A DNA stretch of 64,000 bases from Pelargonium tetragonum (GCA_036897445.1 JAYMTL010000013.1:124001-188000); one strand, 5' to 3'; positions 13,190 to 25,269 are shown, counted from the stretch's first letter. The notes: generated by a model not told the origin, from the letters alone. Program-made: numbers and translations.

Positions 13190-16100
13190 TTTTTCTTCTA
13201 AAAGTCAATTCTTTTTTTATTCAGGAAGTTCTTCTACTCGGATTCGGATTAAGCTTCCCTTACGCAAGCGTCTTTTATTAAAAACAAGAGTACAAAAACT
13301 AGAGATAGAGATATAGGAGCCAGTCTGAGTCTTAAATTAAATATTGAGCAGCGCTCCCTATCAAACAAAATTTAGGGTATTCAAGTACGAAAATGTCATT
13401 TTTAGCTAATTTCACTGCCTCCTTCCTTAAAATCAATCTCTATTCTCTCATCCGGTTAAGGGTTGCTGATATAGAACAATCTAAAAAACGTTGTTTTAAA
13501 CTAGTTCAGGTCTCAGTCTTACAAGAAAGTTAAAAACTCAATTTAGTAAAGATCCTTTAAGTAACCTAATAGAATAAACAGAGAACTATGAACCCACCTG
13601 TTTATAAGCCACTCTGTTCCTATACTAGGAAGGGATCCTAATAGCAAACTATAAGGTTTTCAAATGGGTCGCTTTTTTATAAAAATTCCTATTAAGTCCA
13701 TGGGGAATTCTTCCGCTGTTAGTTAAACTTTTATTTCTGTAATATATTTAGCAGGAAAATTCTAATAAGCCACTCGTCGGACTACGAAACAAGAGAGTAC
13801 TCTTTATGTTAAATAAATTTATGACCATTTCCGCTCCGCGCGCTTTAGAGCAAGTTATTAGACTTATAGTATGATGATTCTTTTACAAAATTTCTTTAGT
13901 TTTCACTACGATAAGATTTTAGGTAATACTAGGTAGAGGTTACAAAGAATTTCTTATTAAAGTAAAGGGCCTTTTGCCGAACCTTTTGACTTTTCTAATT
14001 TAACTAATAGGTATACCTCTAGCTAGAGTCAGGTATTTAAACGGAGGGCATGCCGAGGAGAAACGGCTAATACTAGTGTCCTGAATATAGGTATACCGGA
14101 AGCCTATACTGGCATTGCAGCAAACCTTTTATTCTACATCAAGAAATCTATAACCCTTATTTAAGTATAAATAATTGGAGTCAGCTATAGGAAGATTTTT
14201 CAGTAAGGGCACTTTTGCGCTTTATTTAAATGGGGACTCCTTTATGAACTGCTGCATTGCATTAATTATTTAACCTCAGGTGTTCCGCTGGGTATATAGC
14301 ATACTTTTTTAACTATCAAGATTCTCTTTCCTTTATTTTTGCAGTTTAGTTTATAAGACGTTTTACTATAGTGCGGCCCTCCTTTTTGTATTAACTACTT
14401 ACTAAATTTTTAATAACCCGCTGAGTACTTTACCGCATCCTACTAAGAGCTGTTGGCTTCCTTAAAGTACTTAAAGTAAAGGGGTTGCTCGAAAAAGAAA
14501 ATAATAAAAAGCTGTATTAATTAAGGGCCCGTAAATGTAGAGTATATAGTTTCTAAAGCATATGCTCCAGCTTGAATTAGGAATTGCTGCTCTTTAAAAT
14601 TCCAGAAGAATCCCCTTGACATTGCCTACGCGAGAAGCTTCTCTTTTAGTAAGTGTAAGTACCCTTAAAATAAAACCTTACGACTCGGCTATGTGTCAAT
14701 TTAAAAGGAGCTCCTAATTTACGAGTTGAAGACGTGGGCAATATCGCTTTAATACGGGTACCTTCTAGAGCTATTCCTCGAAATTACTAACAATAAAATC
14801 TGCTTGGAACCCCCGACTACTTTAGTACTCTGCTCTACTATATTTTAAATACTTAAGGCTAAAGCTTTAGAACTAATAAAAGGTAACTCTAAAGGATGGG
14901 CCTTAATGCTCCCGATTCTTCTGTTAGAAGAAATTTAGTTGTTGTTGACTTAGTTTCACAAATTCTAGTATTTTATACTCTTGAAATCTAGTAAGGGACT
15001 CTTTTGATAATAGGACTGACTTATACTTGGGAGCAGTATACAAGAGTTTTCAGATATTTTTAAAGGTATAATAATTAATATGAAATTGCGGGATTTTAAA
15101 AAACTTCCACTTGAACCTTTGGTATCTCTTATTTGACAGTGTTACCGCTTTGCTGAAATGAAAGAAACAAACGCGTATTCTGGGGTGCTTTACTATTACT
15201 AGTTAGAATCAATCTATTTAACTTATCTACTTAAGTGATTGTGTAACTACCAACAAGGTAAACCCCTTTTTCAGAGCTTGGCTTTTAAAAGCACTGATAT
15301 AGTATGGAAACCTGGTAGTTAGAAGCCTTTGAATAGTAGACCCTTTTACTAATTACTAAATTCAAAATCACTTAGATAATAAAGAAAAAAAGTACTTGTG
15401 ATTAAAACAGGATCTAGACAAAAGCTTCAGGGTAGTTTAAGACTCAATGTACTTAGTAAGGAAGTCAGGCCCAAACAGAGTTGGGAATTACCGTCTATGA
15501 AGGTTCTAATCAAGTCAGTAGAACTTAAAGAAGGTAGAGCATTTCATTGTAACTTATCGAAGAATTCCCTATAAAGCATAGGAAGTACTGTGGCAGGTAA
15601 TAGGAAAAGCAGTCCTTACTGAGAGAGTCTTCCCATTATACTATTTGTAGTTATTGTATTACTCTTATAGTTATAGTTAGAGTATATTCCTATTAATAAG
15701 TAGTTCTTAGTTATATATGGAATATTATCGAGTAATAGAGATAGTTACTTACGTTATAGGGCACTAAAAGAATTTCTTAAATCTTCTTTTTTGCCTTGTT
15801 AGGTTAGTTAGGGGGTGCTTCTAAGGATTTCTTTTTACCAAACTTAATATCTTTCGCGTACCTGGTTTATTCTTTAACTCTCGATGACTTGTACCTGATA
15901 TGCTATAAGTAAGGGGGTTTCCCCTGCCCCGTGAAACAACTTTGTATTTAAAGTGCGTTGTTGTTATAAATAAGTAGGGTCAGTATTACTTTCTGAGTAC
16001 CTTATACAGGAGCGTACTGCTAGCCGAGGCATACTTAATTTTACTAAAAGGAGCCCCTTTAACTGCAAAAGACTTTTATTAAGATAAAGCGGTCCCAACA

Positions 16101-18276
16101 AGTATATACTCATTTTTCTAGTAATAAACTTTTATTCCGATAAGGGTTCCTTTCCAAACGGGGTGCGCCTATATAAACTTCGAGAAAGTTATCTCTTCAA
16201 ACTAGCTTTTCTACAAGCTGGTGCGTAAGTTATCAATACATTTTGTTTTTATTCCAAAAGACAGACAATATTAAATAAAATCTTTCCTTGTTAAAAAGAT
16301 CCGGAAAATTTAACCTCGTCTAACTAACTCCAACCACTCTACCCTGCGGATGACAAAAGTTTTTAAGATTCCTGTCTTTCTATCCTAACAGGATCCCCTA
16401 GGTATCTACAAGTGCAATAAAGGAGCTTTTAATTAAAGGGTATTCCTCAGAAGCATCTGGAAATTGTTAAAAGGCAAAGTTTACTTATACTTAAATAAAT
16501 ATAAAAAATTTTGTTTGAGTTTGATTTACTCGAGAAAGTTGAGTGGTAATAATTCAATATATCTCGGATTCGAGTTCCATTAAGTAGAAGCCTCCGGGAA
16601 GGGTAATTTATAAATAAAGTCTATTTTGGTAGTAGGTTACAGTATCCAGATTAAAAAGACATCGAAATAACAGGACAATCCTAAGGGGCTGCCCAATAAT
16701 GTGTTTGTTTGGTAGATTACCCCTTATTTACGCAAATTAAGAGGGCACCTATCTAGTAGGGCCTCTGGGGACACTAGAATAAGCCTCTATTTTCGGATTG
16801 CATATTTGGATTATAATTAACAGGGTGCTCCTTTTATTAAAAAAGGGGCCCGATACACATTCTGAGTTCGACGAAATTCAGGGAACTTATAGTCTGAAAA
16901 AGTATATAAATTAGAATTCCATTAAAGTCGATTTCACAACCCCTTATAAAGTGGTCTCGGATTAAGTAATTGGACTGAAAAGTGCTGTAATATCAGATAT
17001 AGTAAGTAAAAAAGAAGGGGATCCTTTAATTATATATAGATCTATATAAAGTCCGTCTCTAACTCCATAAGGAAAGTTTAGAGGAACTCCTAAAGTATAA
17101 ACTACTCCTAAATAACTAGGATTCTCGTGTAAAATAAACGTGTACAAATTGGCAAGAGATTTTTTCTTATATTTATTTTATAAAGTTTTTTGAATCCAAG
17201 CTAGGAAAACGACTCCTAAAATTACAGACTTTAGCTTTATGTTCCTCGATACCAATTTAAAATAGCTATAAAGGAATTACCCGACCCCCTTTTACTTACT
17301 AAAACTAAGACAAGAACCCTTTTGCTACTTATAAGGAAGTTTTGTAGTACTAAAATTGGAGTTTGTCCTCGACAGGTCTTTCTCTATAAGCAAGATTTCT
17401 TAAATCCTAACGAGCAAGCTTTAGACAGTAGAATTTCACTTTCATCTAATAATAAGGACCCCTAGAAAACGAAGTAACAAAAGACAATAAACCCTCTAGC
17501 AAACATGCATGAAATCTCCAAGGTTTGTAATCCTTTTCCCGAACTCTTTGAACCCTCAAAGTTAGAAAATCTTTATCGTAAGTTTTCCTTATAACATTAA
17601 AGTAAGATTCTTAACTAAACAGGAATCCCTTATTAAAAGGCCCTATACTTTATAGCCGGGCTATCTACTCTTAATTAAACTCCCCAAAAATAGAATGCTC
17701 CCTATTATCCTATTTTAACTCAATTTATTGCAAAAACCCTATATGAATATGAGCGCTCCTCTCTTTAGAGCATTCTATTCTTCGTACTTTATATCAAAAT
17801 TCTATTTCTTATTAAGCATAAGAAAACCTTTTTACTGTAATGCTAGGAAGTGGACGCGAACTCTAATGCTTTTCTACTTTCTCGTAGGACTTCTTTTACT
17901 GACATATACATAGATACGTGTCTTTATCATTCTTTTTGTACTTTTTCTTATATGCTTATATAGAATTTCTAACCTAAATTTACTATGACGGCACGACTTG
18001 AATCTTTTCACATTCCTACAAATTTTTGCTTTACGGGCCTCCCTTTTTTTGTCGTTGTTGTTATACATATGGAAGGGCTTATACTAGAATTCGCAAGAGA
18101 ACCCGGATATTTGAGCGATTTGATACCTAAAAACTCCAGTCTAAATACGGAAAAACCCGAGGGAGCCCCCTTTAAGGAGCTGCCGGTAACAATATTCCCT
18201 ATATACCCGTTTGCTTGGTGGCGCTAGAACACTTCTAACAGTCGTGCAAATAGTTTTTTTATCTCTACAAGAATTG

Positions 18277-18288
18277 AGGGGATCCCCT
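18277..18288. repeat. GC-cluster palindrome AGGGGATCCCCT
   Basis: A perfect 12-nt palindrome and a clear member of the G-run/C-run cluster class dispersed through the window. Sister examples with exact GGGGCCCC are at 13181-13188 and 57861-57868. Confidence 0.9.
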
Positions 18289-19057
18289 TAGATTTTGCAT
18301 TTACACCAAGGATTTTCCTTTATTCTCAAGGATTTCTAGTCTATAGTCGGGGAAGAAGAATCTTTACAAGATTCCCCTGTATAATTGTAATTATTGACTT
18401 AAAGTCCTTATGAGTAAAAGCTCTTGGTAGGCCCAGTACGCTTTGACATGCTAAAACCGCACACCTAATTTTTCTTTTTGTTTGTTAGATAAAATACTTG
18501 ACTTAATTACAAGCGTAACAACTCGAGGTTTTATTGAAGTAGAAGTTCTAATCTACAAATGAATCGGGGGCAGTCTTTTCATTTGAAAGGACTTAAGGAA
18601 TTAAAAGATGAAAGCTCCGGGATCCTTTTTTGTTTTTCTATGTATTCCGCTAAAGGGCGCATCTTAAAGGAATAAAAAGTTTTGGGAGATTTTACAAGCA
18701 AGAAAGTAGGCTTTCATAGGGCAATTGCCCGGGGAATACGGAAAGTCCTAGTAAATAGGGACTCCGAAGACTTTGAATGTAAAAACGGCTCAAAAGGCAG
18801 TCGCGATAAAAGACATTCTATTCCAGTAAATTTCCGGTCTTTTCATTGACAGGAGATTTCTATTGTATTCGTGTTGCTTCTTTAATTTAAGGAAATTCAG
18901 AACTACTAACAAGTAGAATCCAAAGGAAAAGGAATGTAGCAAAATAGGGGTTTCTCTTTTTTTGAGTAGGTAATTCTGTTCTGCATTTTTAAAAAAGTCA
19001 ATTTAAGGTTTTAAGGGTAATAAGTGAACAAGTAAGCATTCCCGTGGGTGGGTTTCT

Positions 19058-19082
19058 ATATAGGAATCTTATACTAAAGGCA
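19058..19082 (+). repeat. Dispersed 25-nt direct repeat, copy 1
   Basis: Matches 31749-31773 at 24 of 25 positions (shared ATATAGGAATCTTATAC, then C or T, then AAAGGCA). Orientation is the same. Too long for chance in this window. The flanks are unrelated. Confidence 0.85.
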
Positions 19083-19923
19083 ATCCTATATACTCTATAA
19101 ATTATACTGGTTAAAAAGAATTGACTTTCAAGAAATAAAGAAAAAGCAATCAAGATACAAAGTCTAGCTATGATGAATAAAAAACATCCAGTTACAAAAA
19201 GTAAAAAAGCTATCCCAATAAGAAACACAGGGGTACAGAAGAAGAAGTAAGTAAATAGGAGCAACAAATTAGAGGGGTAAATCGAACAGGTATTACAAAA
19301 GTAGGCAAGTAATTAGCAGGAGCAAGGAGTAGCAAGTTAAGATAAGAAGAGAAGTATAGTTCGTTCATAAGACTAAAAACTAAAAAGAAAGAAGGAATTA
19401 GAATATTTAGTTTATTCCTGAATTTCAATTTCAGTTTGAGTGATTCAAGGCTCAAGTAAGAAGTTGCTTCTCTGTTCCTTTGTTTTAGGTTTCCAATTCC
19501 CGATAAGAAAGAAGACAGACATTTAGTAAATAAAAGTAGGAAATCAACGGTGAATATTCCATTTCTTTTTAAGGGAGGAATTCCTTGTTGTTAGTTTCTT
19601 TTCATTTTAATAATAGAGGGATTCTGAGTAATAAGTAAGAAATGAGGAAGTCTAACTAAGTACTAAAAATAGAAGGAATAAAAAAGTCTGTTTGTTTTAG
19701 TGAAAGGTTCCGGTAAGGTTCTCAAGAATAGTAGATACAGAGTGCAGGTATAGCAGCAGGTATTCTGAAGAGTCACAAGAAGATCCAGAGTCAAGCCTTT
19801 CAGATTCAGATATTGATAGGTAGTAGAGTTGCAAAACAAAGAAATTTTAGGAATGACGTATATAATGAATGAATTGATCTGTCACTCTATCTCTTAGTCA
19901 AATCTGAAGTGAATCTAGTCTCA

Positions 19924-20003
19924 GAGCTCTTAGTTAGTGGACTCCTTTTTTCAATGTCAAGCGGAGTCTCGTGATTTTTGGTTTTCGTAGGTTCAAGTCC
20001 TGC
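19924..20003 (+). pseudogene. tRNA-like relic with intact T arm
   Basis: A fully paired T arm is present: stem GTAGG (19987-19991), loop TTCAAGT, stem CCTGC (19999-20003). About 60 nt upstream, GAGCTCTTAGTT resembles the 5' end of plastid tRNA-Trp (GCGCTCTTAGTT), and the 3' half resembles tRNA-Trp, -Lys or -Met T arms. The anticodon arm between them cannot be folded convincingly. It lies across the start of the long TGA-free frame at 19908-22157, so one of the two readings must be coincidental. Confidence 0.2.
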
Positions 20004-20678
20004 TCATTTGTTTTGCTTCTATCCTCTGACTCATTGTTGATTCACGACTTCAACTCCAATCCTTCGTTTTGTGCTTTTTCATTCCAAGTGTATCTCAGAT
20101 GTTCCTTTTCAACTAGGATTGAGACAATGATCTGCTTCTACTCACCCACCCTCAATGAGAAAGCAACCCAAACTGGTCCAAAGCGTTCTCTTTTCTTTTC
20201 ATTGCTGCCCTAAAAAGCCCAAGCATCTAATAACTTAGATAGAATAACTTTCAATCAAACCTACCTTTCTCTCAGGCATTCGGTAGGTGCCTTACTAGAA
20301 TCTAGCTTCCTTTTTTTCTTGGATTAGAGTTTGGTAGAACGTTTCCCAAGAGTATCAAATTTGGTTCAAATCCAGTCCTCTTTTGATTCCAGCATTCACT
20401 TTCTTTCTATACTGAATAGGGCCTTGACTAAGGGATTGGCAAGCAAAAGTGGATCTTTAGAGCAGTAAATTATTATTCATTTTGTACCTCTCGGATTTTC
20501 TTAAACTTTTGGTAACCCCGTGGATACTTAGTCAATAGGGCCGCAAGGATATCTTGAATTTTGTTTATCCGGATCGAGTCATTTCTGTTCTATTAGATAG
20601 ATTAGAACTCGTGTCACAACGACCATATATTCAAATTTAAAGCTGGTTTTTAGTAAAGAATACTCAGATAGGGTTACC

Positions 20679-20996
20679 TTGCTAAAACTAAAAGTCTTAG
20701 TAATTTCCCTTACTAGAGAGCGGGGTGGATGCTACCCTTTTTGTTATGAGAAAAAGTCAAAAGAAGGGGTCCTTCCTTATAGTATAGAAATTTTATTAAA
20801 AAAACTTGCTTCTTTTCAAAAGACATTTTCTTTGAGTTCAGGTATTTACCTAATCACGAGAACCCGTCCTTACCAAATCTTTCGATATGAACTCTCTGCG
20901 AATGGATCAAGACTAAATAAAAGAGTTTTTTATACTAAGCCAAACCAAGTTAAAGGAAAGCCTGTGCTGTTAATGTACTTCCGGCAAAGGTGTTAA
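20679..20996 (+). CDS. Hypothetical open frame, 105 codons, inside a longer TGA-free frame
   Basis: A frame from TTG to TAA. The translation is mixed, with basic stretches such as ELSANGSRLNKRVFYTKPNQ. It is the longest stop-free part of a frame that stays free of TGA from 19908 to 22154 and is interrupted only by TAA and TAG. Purine-first codons are about 50%, no coding signal. A segment TRTRPYQIF...ELSANGSRL faintly recalls the RPYLV...HxxxG region of plastid RNA polymerase beta'' (RpoC2), but not enough to name it. It may be a relic, a gene under another code, or chance. Confidence 0.15.
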   Translation: MLKLKVLVISLTRERGGCYPFCYEKKSKEGVLPYSIEILLKKLASFQKTFSLSSGIYLITRTRPYQIFRYELSANGSRLNKRVFYTKPNQVKGKPVLLMYFRQRC

Positions 20997-21254
20997 GATA
21001 AAAAGCAGATCTATCTTTTTTGGAAGGGTTACCGGTTTTCTATTTGTAATGACGGTGACTTTCAGCAAAATATCCCAATTCTAGGGTGCCTAAGATAGGT
21101 TAATAGGAAAGAAATTCCAGTTCTGGGTATTTAAGAAGGGTCCTTTTTAAGAGTCACAGAAGTCACAATTTTAAGTGGAAGAGTTCCTTTTGGAGTTGTT
21201 GTCATAATGTGTAAGGTGTTCTATCTCTAATATACTATATGGCCCTCCTACAAA

Positions 21255-21296
21255 ACTCGGTAAAAGAGATTCATCACTCGGTAAAAGAGATTCATC
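21255..21296 (+). repeat. Exact tandem duplication, 21 bp x 2
   Basis: The unit starts ACTCGGTAAAAGAG and ends TTCATC; both copies are identical. Being a multiple of three, it keeps the long TGA-free frame at 19908-22157 in phase. Confidence 0.97.
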
Positions 21297-22402
21297 TATG
21301 TATCTCCAAGTAAACTTGCCTCTTTAACGATAAGTACAAAAGCAAGAGGTAAGCTTGCTTAAAGAGGTTTAGTTGTGAGTGCTTTCCTGTCACAATCAAG
21401 TAAAGCGCTTAATTATAAACAGATAGCTAAGCTTTTCTGCTAGGCTAGTCAGTTTTAAAAGCATTTCCAAGGTACTAATTGCCTTTATTTTATAAGATAA
21501 TCTCCTTTTCTAATTGGGGAGGTCTTTCTCATGAAGTTCGCTGTCATTTAGATTTTTATAGTATCCAGGATAAGAAAGTAATTCGATAACCTTTATCATT
21601 ATGTTTCCAAGGTTTTTTCAATTACAGATAGTCGTTTTATAAACAATTAAAGCTAAAGTTTCCGTCAAGTAAGAATAGGGTTTCCTTTTAGATATTCATT
21701 TTATCTTTTCCAGGGGCAAGCATTTAGAGCCGGTTTTGTAGTAGCTTAGAGTACAAGGTGTTTTTTATCTATAAGACTCTCCAGCATTTCCCAAATATTC
21801 TGTATCTATAATAAGTGTTAACTAAGGGAAATCCCATTAAGAGTTTCTGGTGCAGGGTACCCAACAATATTTAGCTCAGGTAATCAGCTCCTGAATTGCT
21901 TTCCATTAACACTCTTTAGACTTAGGATTAACACCTTTGACCATAGACCGGACAAGCTCTCACAAGGACATTAGCTTTATTGGAATGCACCCTTCTTCTT
22001 TGACTCCTTTAAAATGAACAGGTACAGAGAAGAGGTTACTTAAGCGTACAGGTTATTGGTCTGTATGATTCCTGTCATTTCCTAGGATTAGAGAGTTCTA
22101 AAGAGCAAGAGTCTTTCTAGTCAAAAGCACGAATTTCGCAGTTTCGGGAATGCCTGAGTCACTAGCAATGTTTACGCCTGAAGATATTCTAATTTCTTGA
22201 CTTCAATAAGAACTTTCGCGACTAGAACCTTGTATAGAATCTCATTTTCTGTTGATGTAACTACTAGAACAAATTCTCTACAGCATATACTCGGCGGGTT
22301 AAAGTGTCTATTATCTAAGCAATTTCAATTCCTTCTTTTGCGCTTCCAATTCAAGTTACTGTGTTATACGCCGGTACTATCTATAACAATAAATTAAAAT
22401 AG

Positions 22403-23119
22403 TTGTTCCCTTTTGCTAATCTTTCTTCCTTCTTTGGCGGGCTTGACTTCAATAACAAAGACCAGAAGTTCCTCCTTTGTCAGCTAAGATACAAAGAATA
22501 CATTTACACTACGAAAAGGTACCTCTAAGAACCCCCACCTTTAGCTGCAACTGCTTGATAACAACTCCCAACCCCTGAAATACAATTCAGAGATTCCTAA
22601 CTATCTCAACTCAAGAAAAAGGTATCTACTTTCTTACCAAAAATACGAATACAAAGTATCCTAGCTGCCAAACAAAGAAAAGTTCGGGTGGACTCAGTCA
22701 GCAATGAGATGGAAGTAAGATTCTTAGTCAGTTCTATTCCAAAATTCCCTTCTATCTGCTTACAGGAACCCTCTATTAAGAACAAGAGAATTTCTTAGGA
22801 CTCTCAAAGAACAAATAGAATCTGGTTTCCATTAACTCCAAAACAAATAGCTAATACAAAAACCCAGAATACAGAAGTCGAAGTCAAAGAGGCTACAGCA
22901 GAAGAAGTTCTGTCTAATACACTGCAGCAACTTTTCCATTATCTTTCTAGTTAGGATTAGGAATCTCAAACCAAGAAGACAAATAGCTACAACGCTTGGC
23001 TTGACCCTGAATACAAATTCTTTCCATCACCTCTTATACCTCCCATGTATCTATGCATTACCAAGAAAATCAGTTTCAGTTTATGTCTAATAACAGGTAT
23101 ATCGGAAAAAAGCAGATGC
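22403..23119 (+). pseudogene. Stop-poor, hydrophilic coding-like stretch in one frame
   Basis: In frame +2 only seven stops occur in 239 codons (22526, 22556, 22559, 22598, 22796, 22952, 22958), against roughly 17 expected at this composition. The open blocks translate to varied, polar sequence, for example VRVDSVSNEMEVRFLVSS and NTEVEVKEATAEEVLSNTL, with few repeats. The other frames of the same DNA have more stops. No family is recognised. Six of the seven stops are TAA or TAG. It could be an old gene, a gene under a code where UAR is sense, or chance. Confidence 0.18.
22806..22832 (-). repeat. AGATTCTATTTG motif copy, antisense
   Basis: Read on the minus strand it gives TTAATGGAAACC then AGATTCTATTTGTTC, matching the core of the 24924 arm and the flank of the 25164 copy. 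Part of a small dispersed family confined, as far as I can see, to 22.8-26.3 kb. Confidence 0.6.
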
Positions 23120-23878
23120 TGATAGTACTCTAGCTTTCGGAAATGGAATTAGTACACCAAGCAATAGCACGGAACTAGAAAATCCTATTAGAGAGCTGGA
23201 TTCCGTAAGCTTATAGCGGGTAATTCTAACTATTCCCTGTAAAGCTAGTTGACTTTACCTCTGTGTAAACCGGTAAAGGAATTTCTACTTCTAAACAGAA
23301 TTCCTGGTTGTTTGTATTGGGAATTTGGATAACAGATAATTGTCTAATGGGATAGAGAAGGTAAATGAACATTTCCTAACTTGTCAATTGAGGTTTTGGA
23401 TTCTTGGTAAGGGAGATTCCTAAGCACTTAGGAAGGTATTGGTTCTATTCTATCCTCTGTCAACACTTATTATCTTTCCAGAACCGGTACATTTTAGGTG
23501 TACTCATTAGGAACCAACCAACTCTAAATCCTCTAATTGAAAAGCCTAAGCAAGCTCTTTTGTCTTCAGCGATAACGCTCAGCTAGTAACTGATTCTAAA
23601 GAAAGGGAAGTCCCAAGTGTAAACACTACTAATTGTAGCTATTATCATTCCCGGTTAAGTGAATTGGTTAATTAGAAAGAAAGGAATAACATAACAGAGT
23701 TCCTTTTGGGTTCGCAGAGTTATAAAGGCTCTAATTAGAATAATGGGAGGTTTCGAAGCTACTATATTCTATCTTCTGGGATAGTATCAGATAATTGTGT
23801 TAGAGTTAAAGTTGGAAAAGCTAAGGACTCAAGAGGTATGGTTTCTTCTTTCCGAACTTGTTTGTACATGATCCTTAG

Positions 23879-24127
23879 GACCAAACCGAACCTGAAATCC
23901 TCTTTCTTCCTGAGGGAGAGCCTGTATTCTTGTTAGAGTCAATTCTAAGCTTTAACGGGATAGGTATTTCTTTAATTAAGGTAACTTTACCCGGTAATCC
24001 CTGTTATTCTTTAGGCATTAAGAGTATTAAGCTCTTGAACAAGAAAGGTTTGACAATCATCAATAAGGGTGTTGCTTTCTTCTTTATGGCACCCGTTCTT
24101 CTTTTAGGATCAACAGTAATTCTATAA
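23879..24127 (+). CDS. Possible remnant of ribosomal protein S8 C-terminal region
   Basis: The frame is open from just after a TAG (23876-23878) to a TAA (24124-24126, plus the last base listed); a TTG at 23930 could start it. The translation contains PGNPCY, then KKGLTIINKGV, then KGV-x5-A-x4-LG-x2-V. In bacterial and plastid S8 the C-terminal half reads PGxRxY...GxGIxIxSTSxGV-x5-A-x4-GGExL, so order and most spacings agree, with two residues missing before KGV and GGE absent. Identity to a typical plastid S8 is only about 12 of 54 by eye. The 30 residues before PGNPCY do not look like S8. No rpl14, rpl5, infA or rpl36, the usual neighbours, were recognised. Suggestive only. Confidence 0.15.
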   Translation, partial: DQTEPEILFLPEGEPVFLLESILSFNGIGISLIKVTLPGNPCYSLGIKSIKLLNKKGLTIINKGVAFFFMAPVLLLGSTVIL

Positions 24128-24923
24128 AACAAAGTAAAGGCTATAATCCAATCCTGGAGGTCCATAATTAAGAGGGTTTAGGAGATTTGCTTACTTTATA
24201 TGTCCTGCTTTAAGATCCCAAAGTTAAGGAATTTCTAAACAAAGGGTCTAGGTCCATACATTATGTATGAAAGAATGAAAGTAGGGTGAATACAGCATAT
24301 GAGTTGTACAGCTTACAAGGTATTCTGAACTGTCAATAAAAGGAAGAAATAAAGATTAGGGTTATTCTATTTCATTTGTATTTCTAATCTTTAGGATTTA
24401 ATTACTGAATAAGTTTCTAATGGGATTCATTTATCCTGGAATTGACTATCCTGGTAGTTAGTCTTTTCTTCTAAAAGAGGGAAATGTCTGAAAACGGGCT
24501 GCAAAAGGCTTCAACGTTTCAAATTTATAAAAGGGTATCGGGCAATAAAAAAAGGCATTCTGGAGAAGAATTTCGCTATTGTTTGGTTTCATCTGGAATT
24601 AGTTAATTCTTTCAGTTTTTAATTAAAAGTTTTTTTAGGTTCCGGTTTTTCCTGTAGATCGTTAAGATTTTTAGAGAAAAAGCTAGAGTGAAAGTAAGTG
24701 AAGTCAAGGTGATACAAGAGTAGACTTTCATGCATGTCCAGCTTTATTCTGTGTTTTAATTGGAGGTAAGCTGACATTGAGAAACCAGATATTGTTATAA
24801 TGGAAACAAGTGTCTTCCTTACCTTAGGCTTAGGAGAGGGCTTTCGTGTTTATTTAAGTATTTAAGCTAAGTTGGTAATTTAGGATATACAGATTTTCTT
24901 TCCTTTGAGTTAGAGAAACCGGA

Positions 24924-24967
24924 TCTAGATTCTATTTGTTTTAGAGACTCAGCTTAATCTTAGAAGT
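24924..24967 (+). repeat. Left arm of a 44-bp exact inverted repeat
   Basis: These 44 bases match the reverse complement of 26118-26161 without a mismatch, starting with TCTAGATTCTATTTG and ending with CTTAGAAGT. The arms are about 1.15 kb apart and similarity fades immediately outside them. A 44-bp exact match cannot be chance in 64 kb. It shows a recent duplication with inversion, or the ends of a small element. No coding sequence or further internal symmetry was found between the arms. Confidence 0.95.
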
Positions 24968-25163
24968 ACCAGTATCCTGTATAATAAATAATAAGTCACT
25001 GTAACTATTGTAGCTTTGGTTTCCTTGTACTCAACTTTTAGAACCTTTCGAATCTAATAATACAGGAGTAAGAAATTACCTGTACTCATCTTAGAAACCT
25101 TAAATCCTCTCTTTAGTTCTAACCCTTGTATGTAGCTCTTTCAAAAGTTTCCAGCTAATGGAA

Positions 25164-25175
25164 CCAGATTCTATT
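25164..25175 (+). repeat. CAGATTCTATTT motif, diverged relative of the 44-bp repeat core
   Basis: Shares the core AGATTCTATTT with the inverted-repeat arms. With the antisense copy near 22806-22830 it also shares TAATGGA and AACC just before the core, so these two copies are closer to each other than to the arms. Confidence 0.6.
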
Positions 25176-25269
25176 TCTTTCTTAGATACCTAAGCTTATT
25201 ACGTGTTAGGTGCTGCTAAAGGAGTTAAAGAATTGAATTGTTCGAATGGTATTAGGGAAAACTCTGTGC

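Larger units (their letters stand above)
11300..18900. other. Noncoding stretch with GC clusters
   Basis: Open frames reach only 60-80 codons (for example 12896-13081, 13075-13281, 17985-18227) and have no recognisable motif. GC clusters lie at 13181, 14525, 16845, 18161 and 18278. I see no RNA gene. Confidence 0.55.

Noticed and set aside
18998-19455. Two overlapping minus-strand hydrophobic open frames (89 and 81 codons)
   Set aside because: Purine-rich + strand gives L/F/S-rich antisense translations; low complexity and no family.
20841-20996. RpoC2 (plastid RNA polymerase beta'') identity for the segment with TRTRPYQIF
   Set aside because: The likeness rests on RPY plus a few spaced residues; the strongly conserved RpoC2 blocks (YGARKG, GLPRVEEL, ASFQET) were not found.
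19908-22157. Declaring a reassigned genetic code (UAA/UAG = Gln)
   Set aside because: Random AT-rich DNA also looks protein-like once TAA and TAG are written as Gln. First-position purine content is neutral and no protein is recognised, so it is kept as a hypothesis only.
23663-24289. A 208-codon UAR-sense frame around the S8-like segment
   Set aside because: Upstream and downstream of 23879-24127 the TAA/TAG rate (13 in 208 overall) equals the random rate, so only the central part keeps any support.
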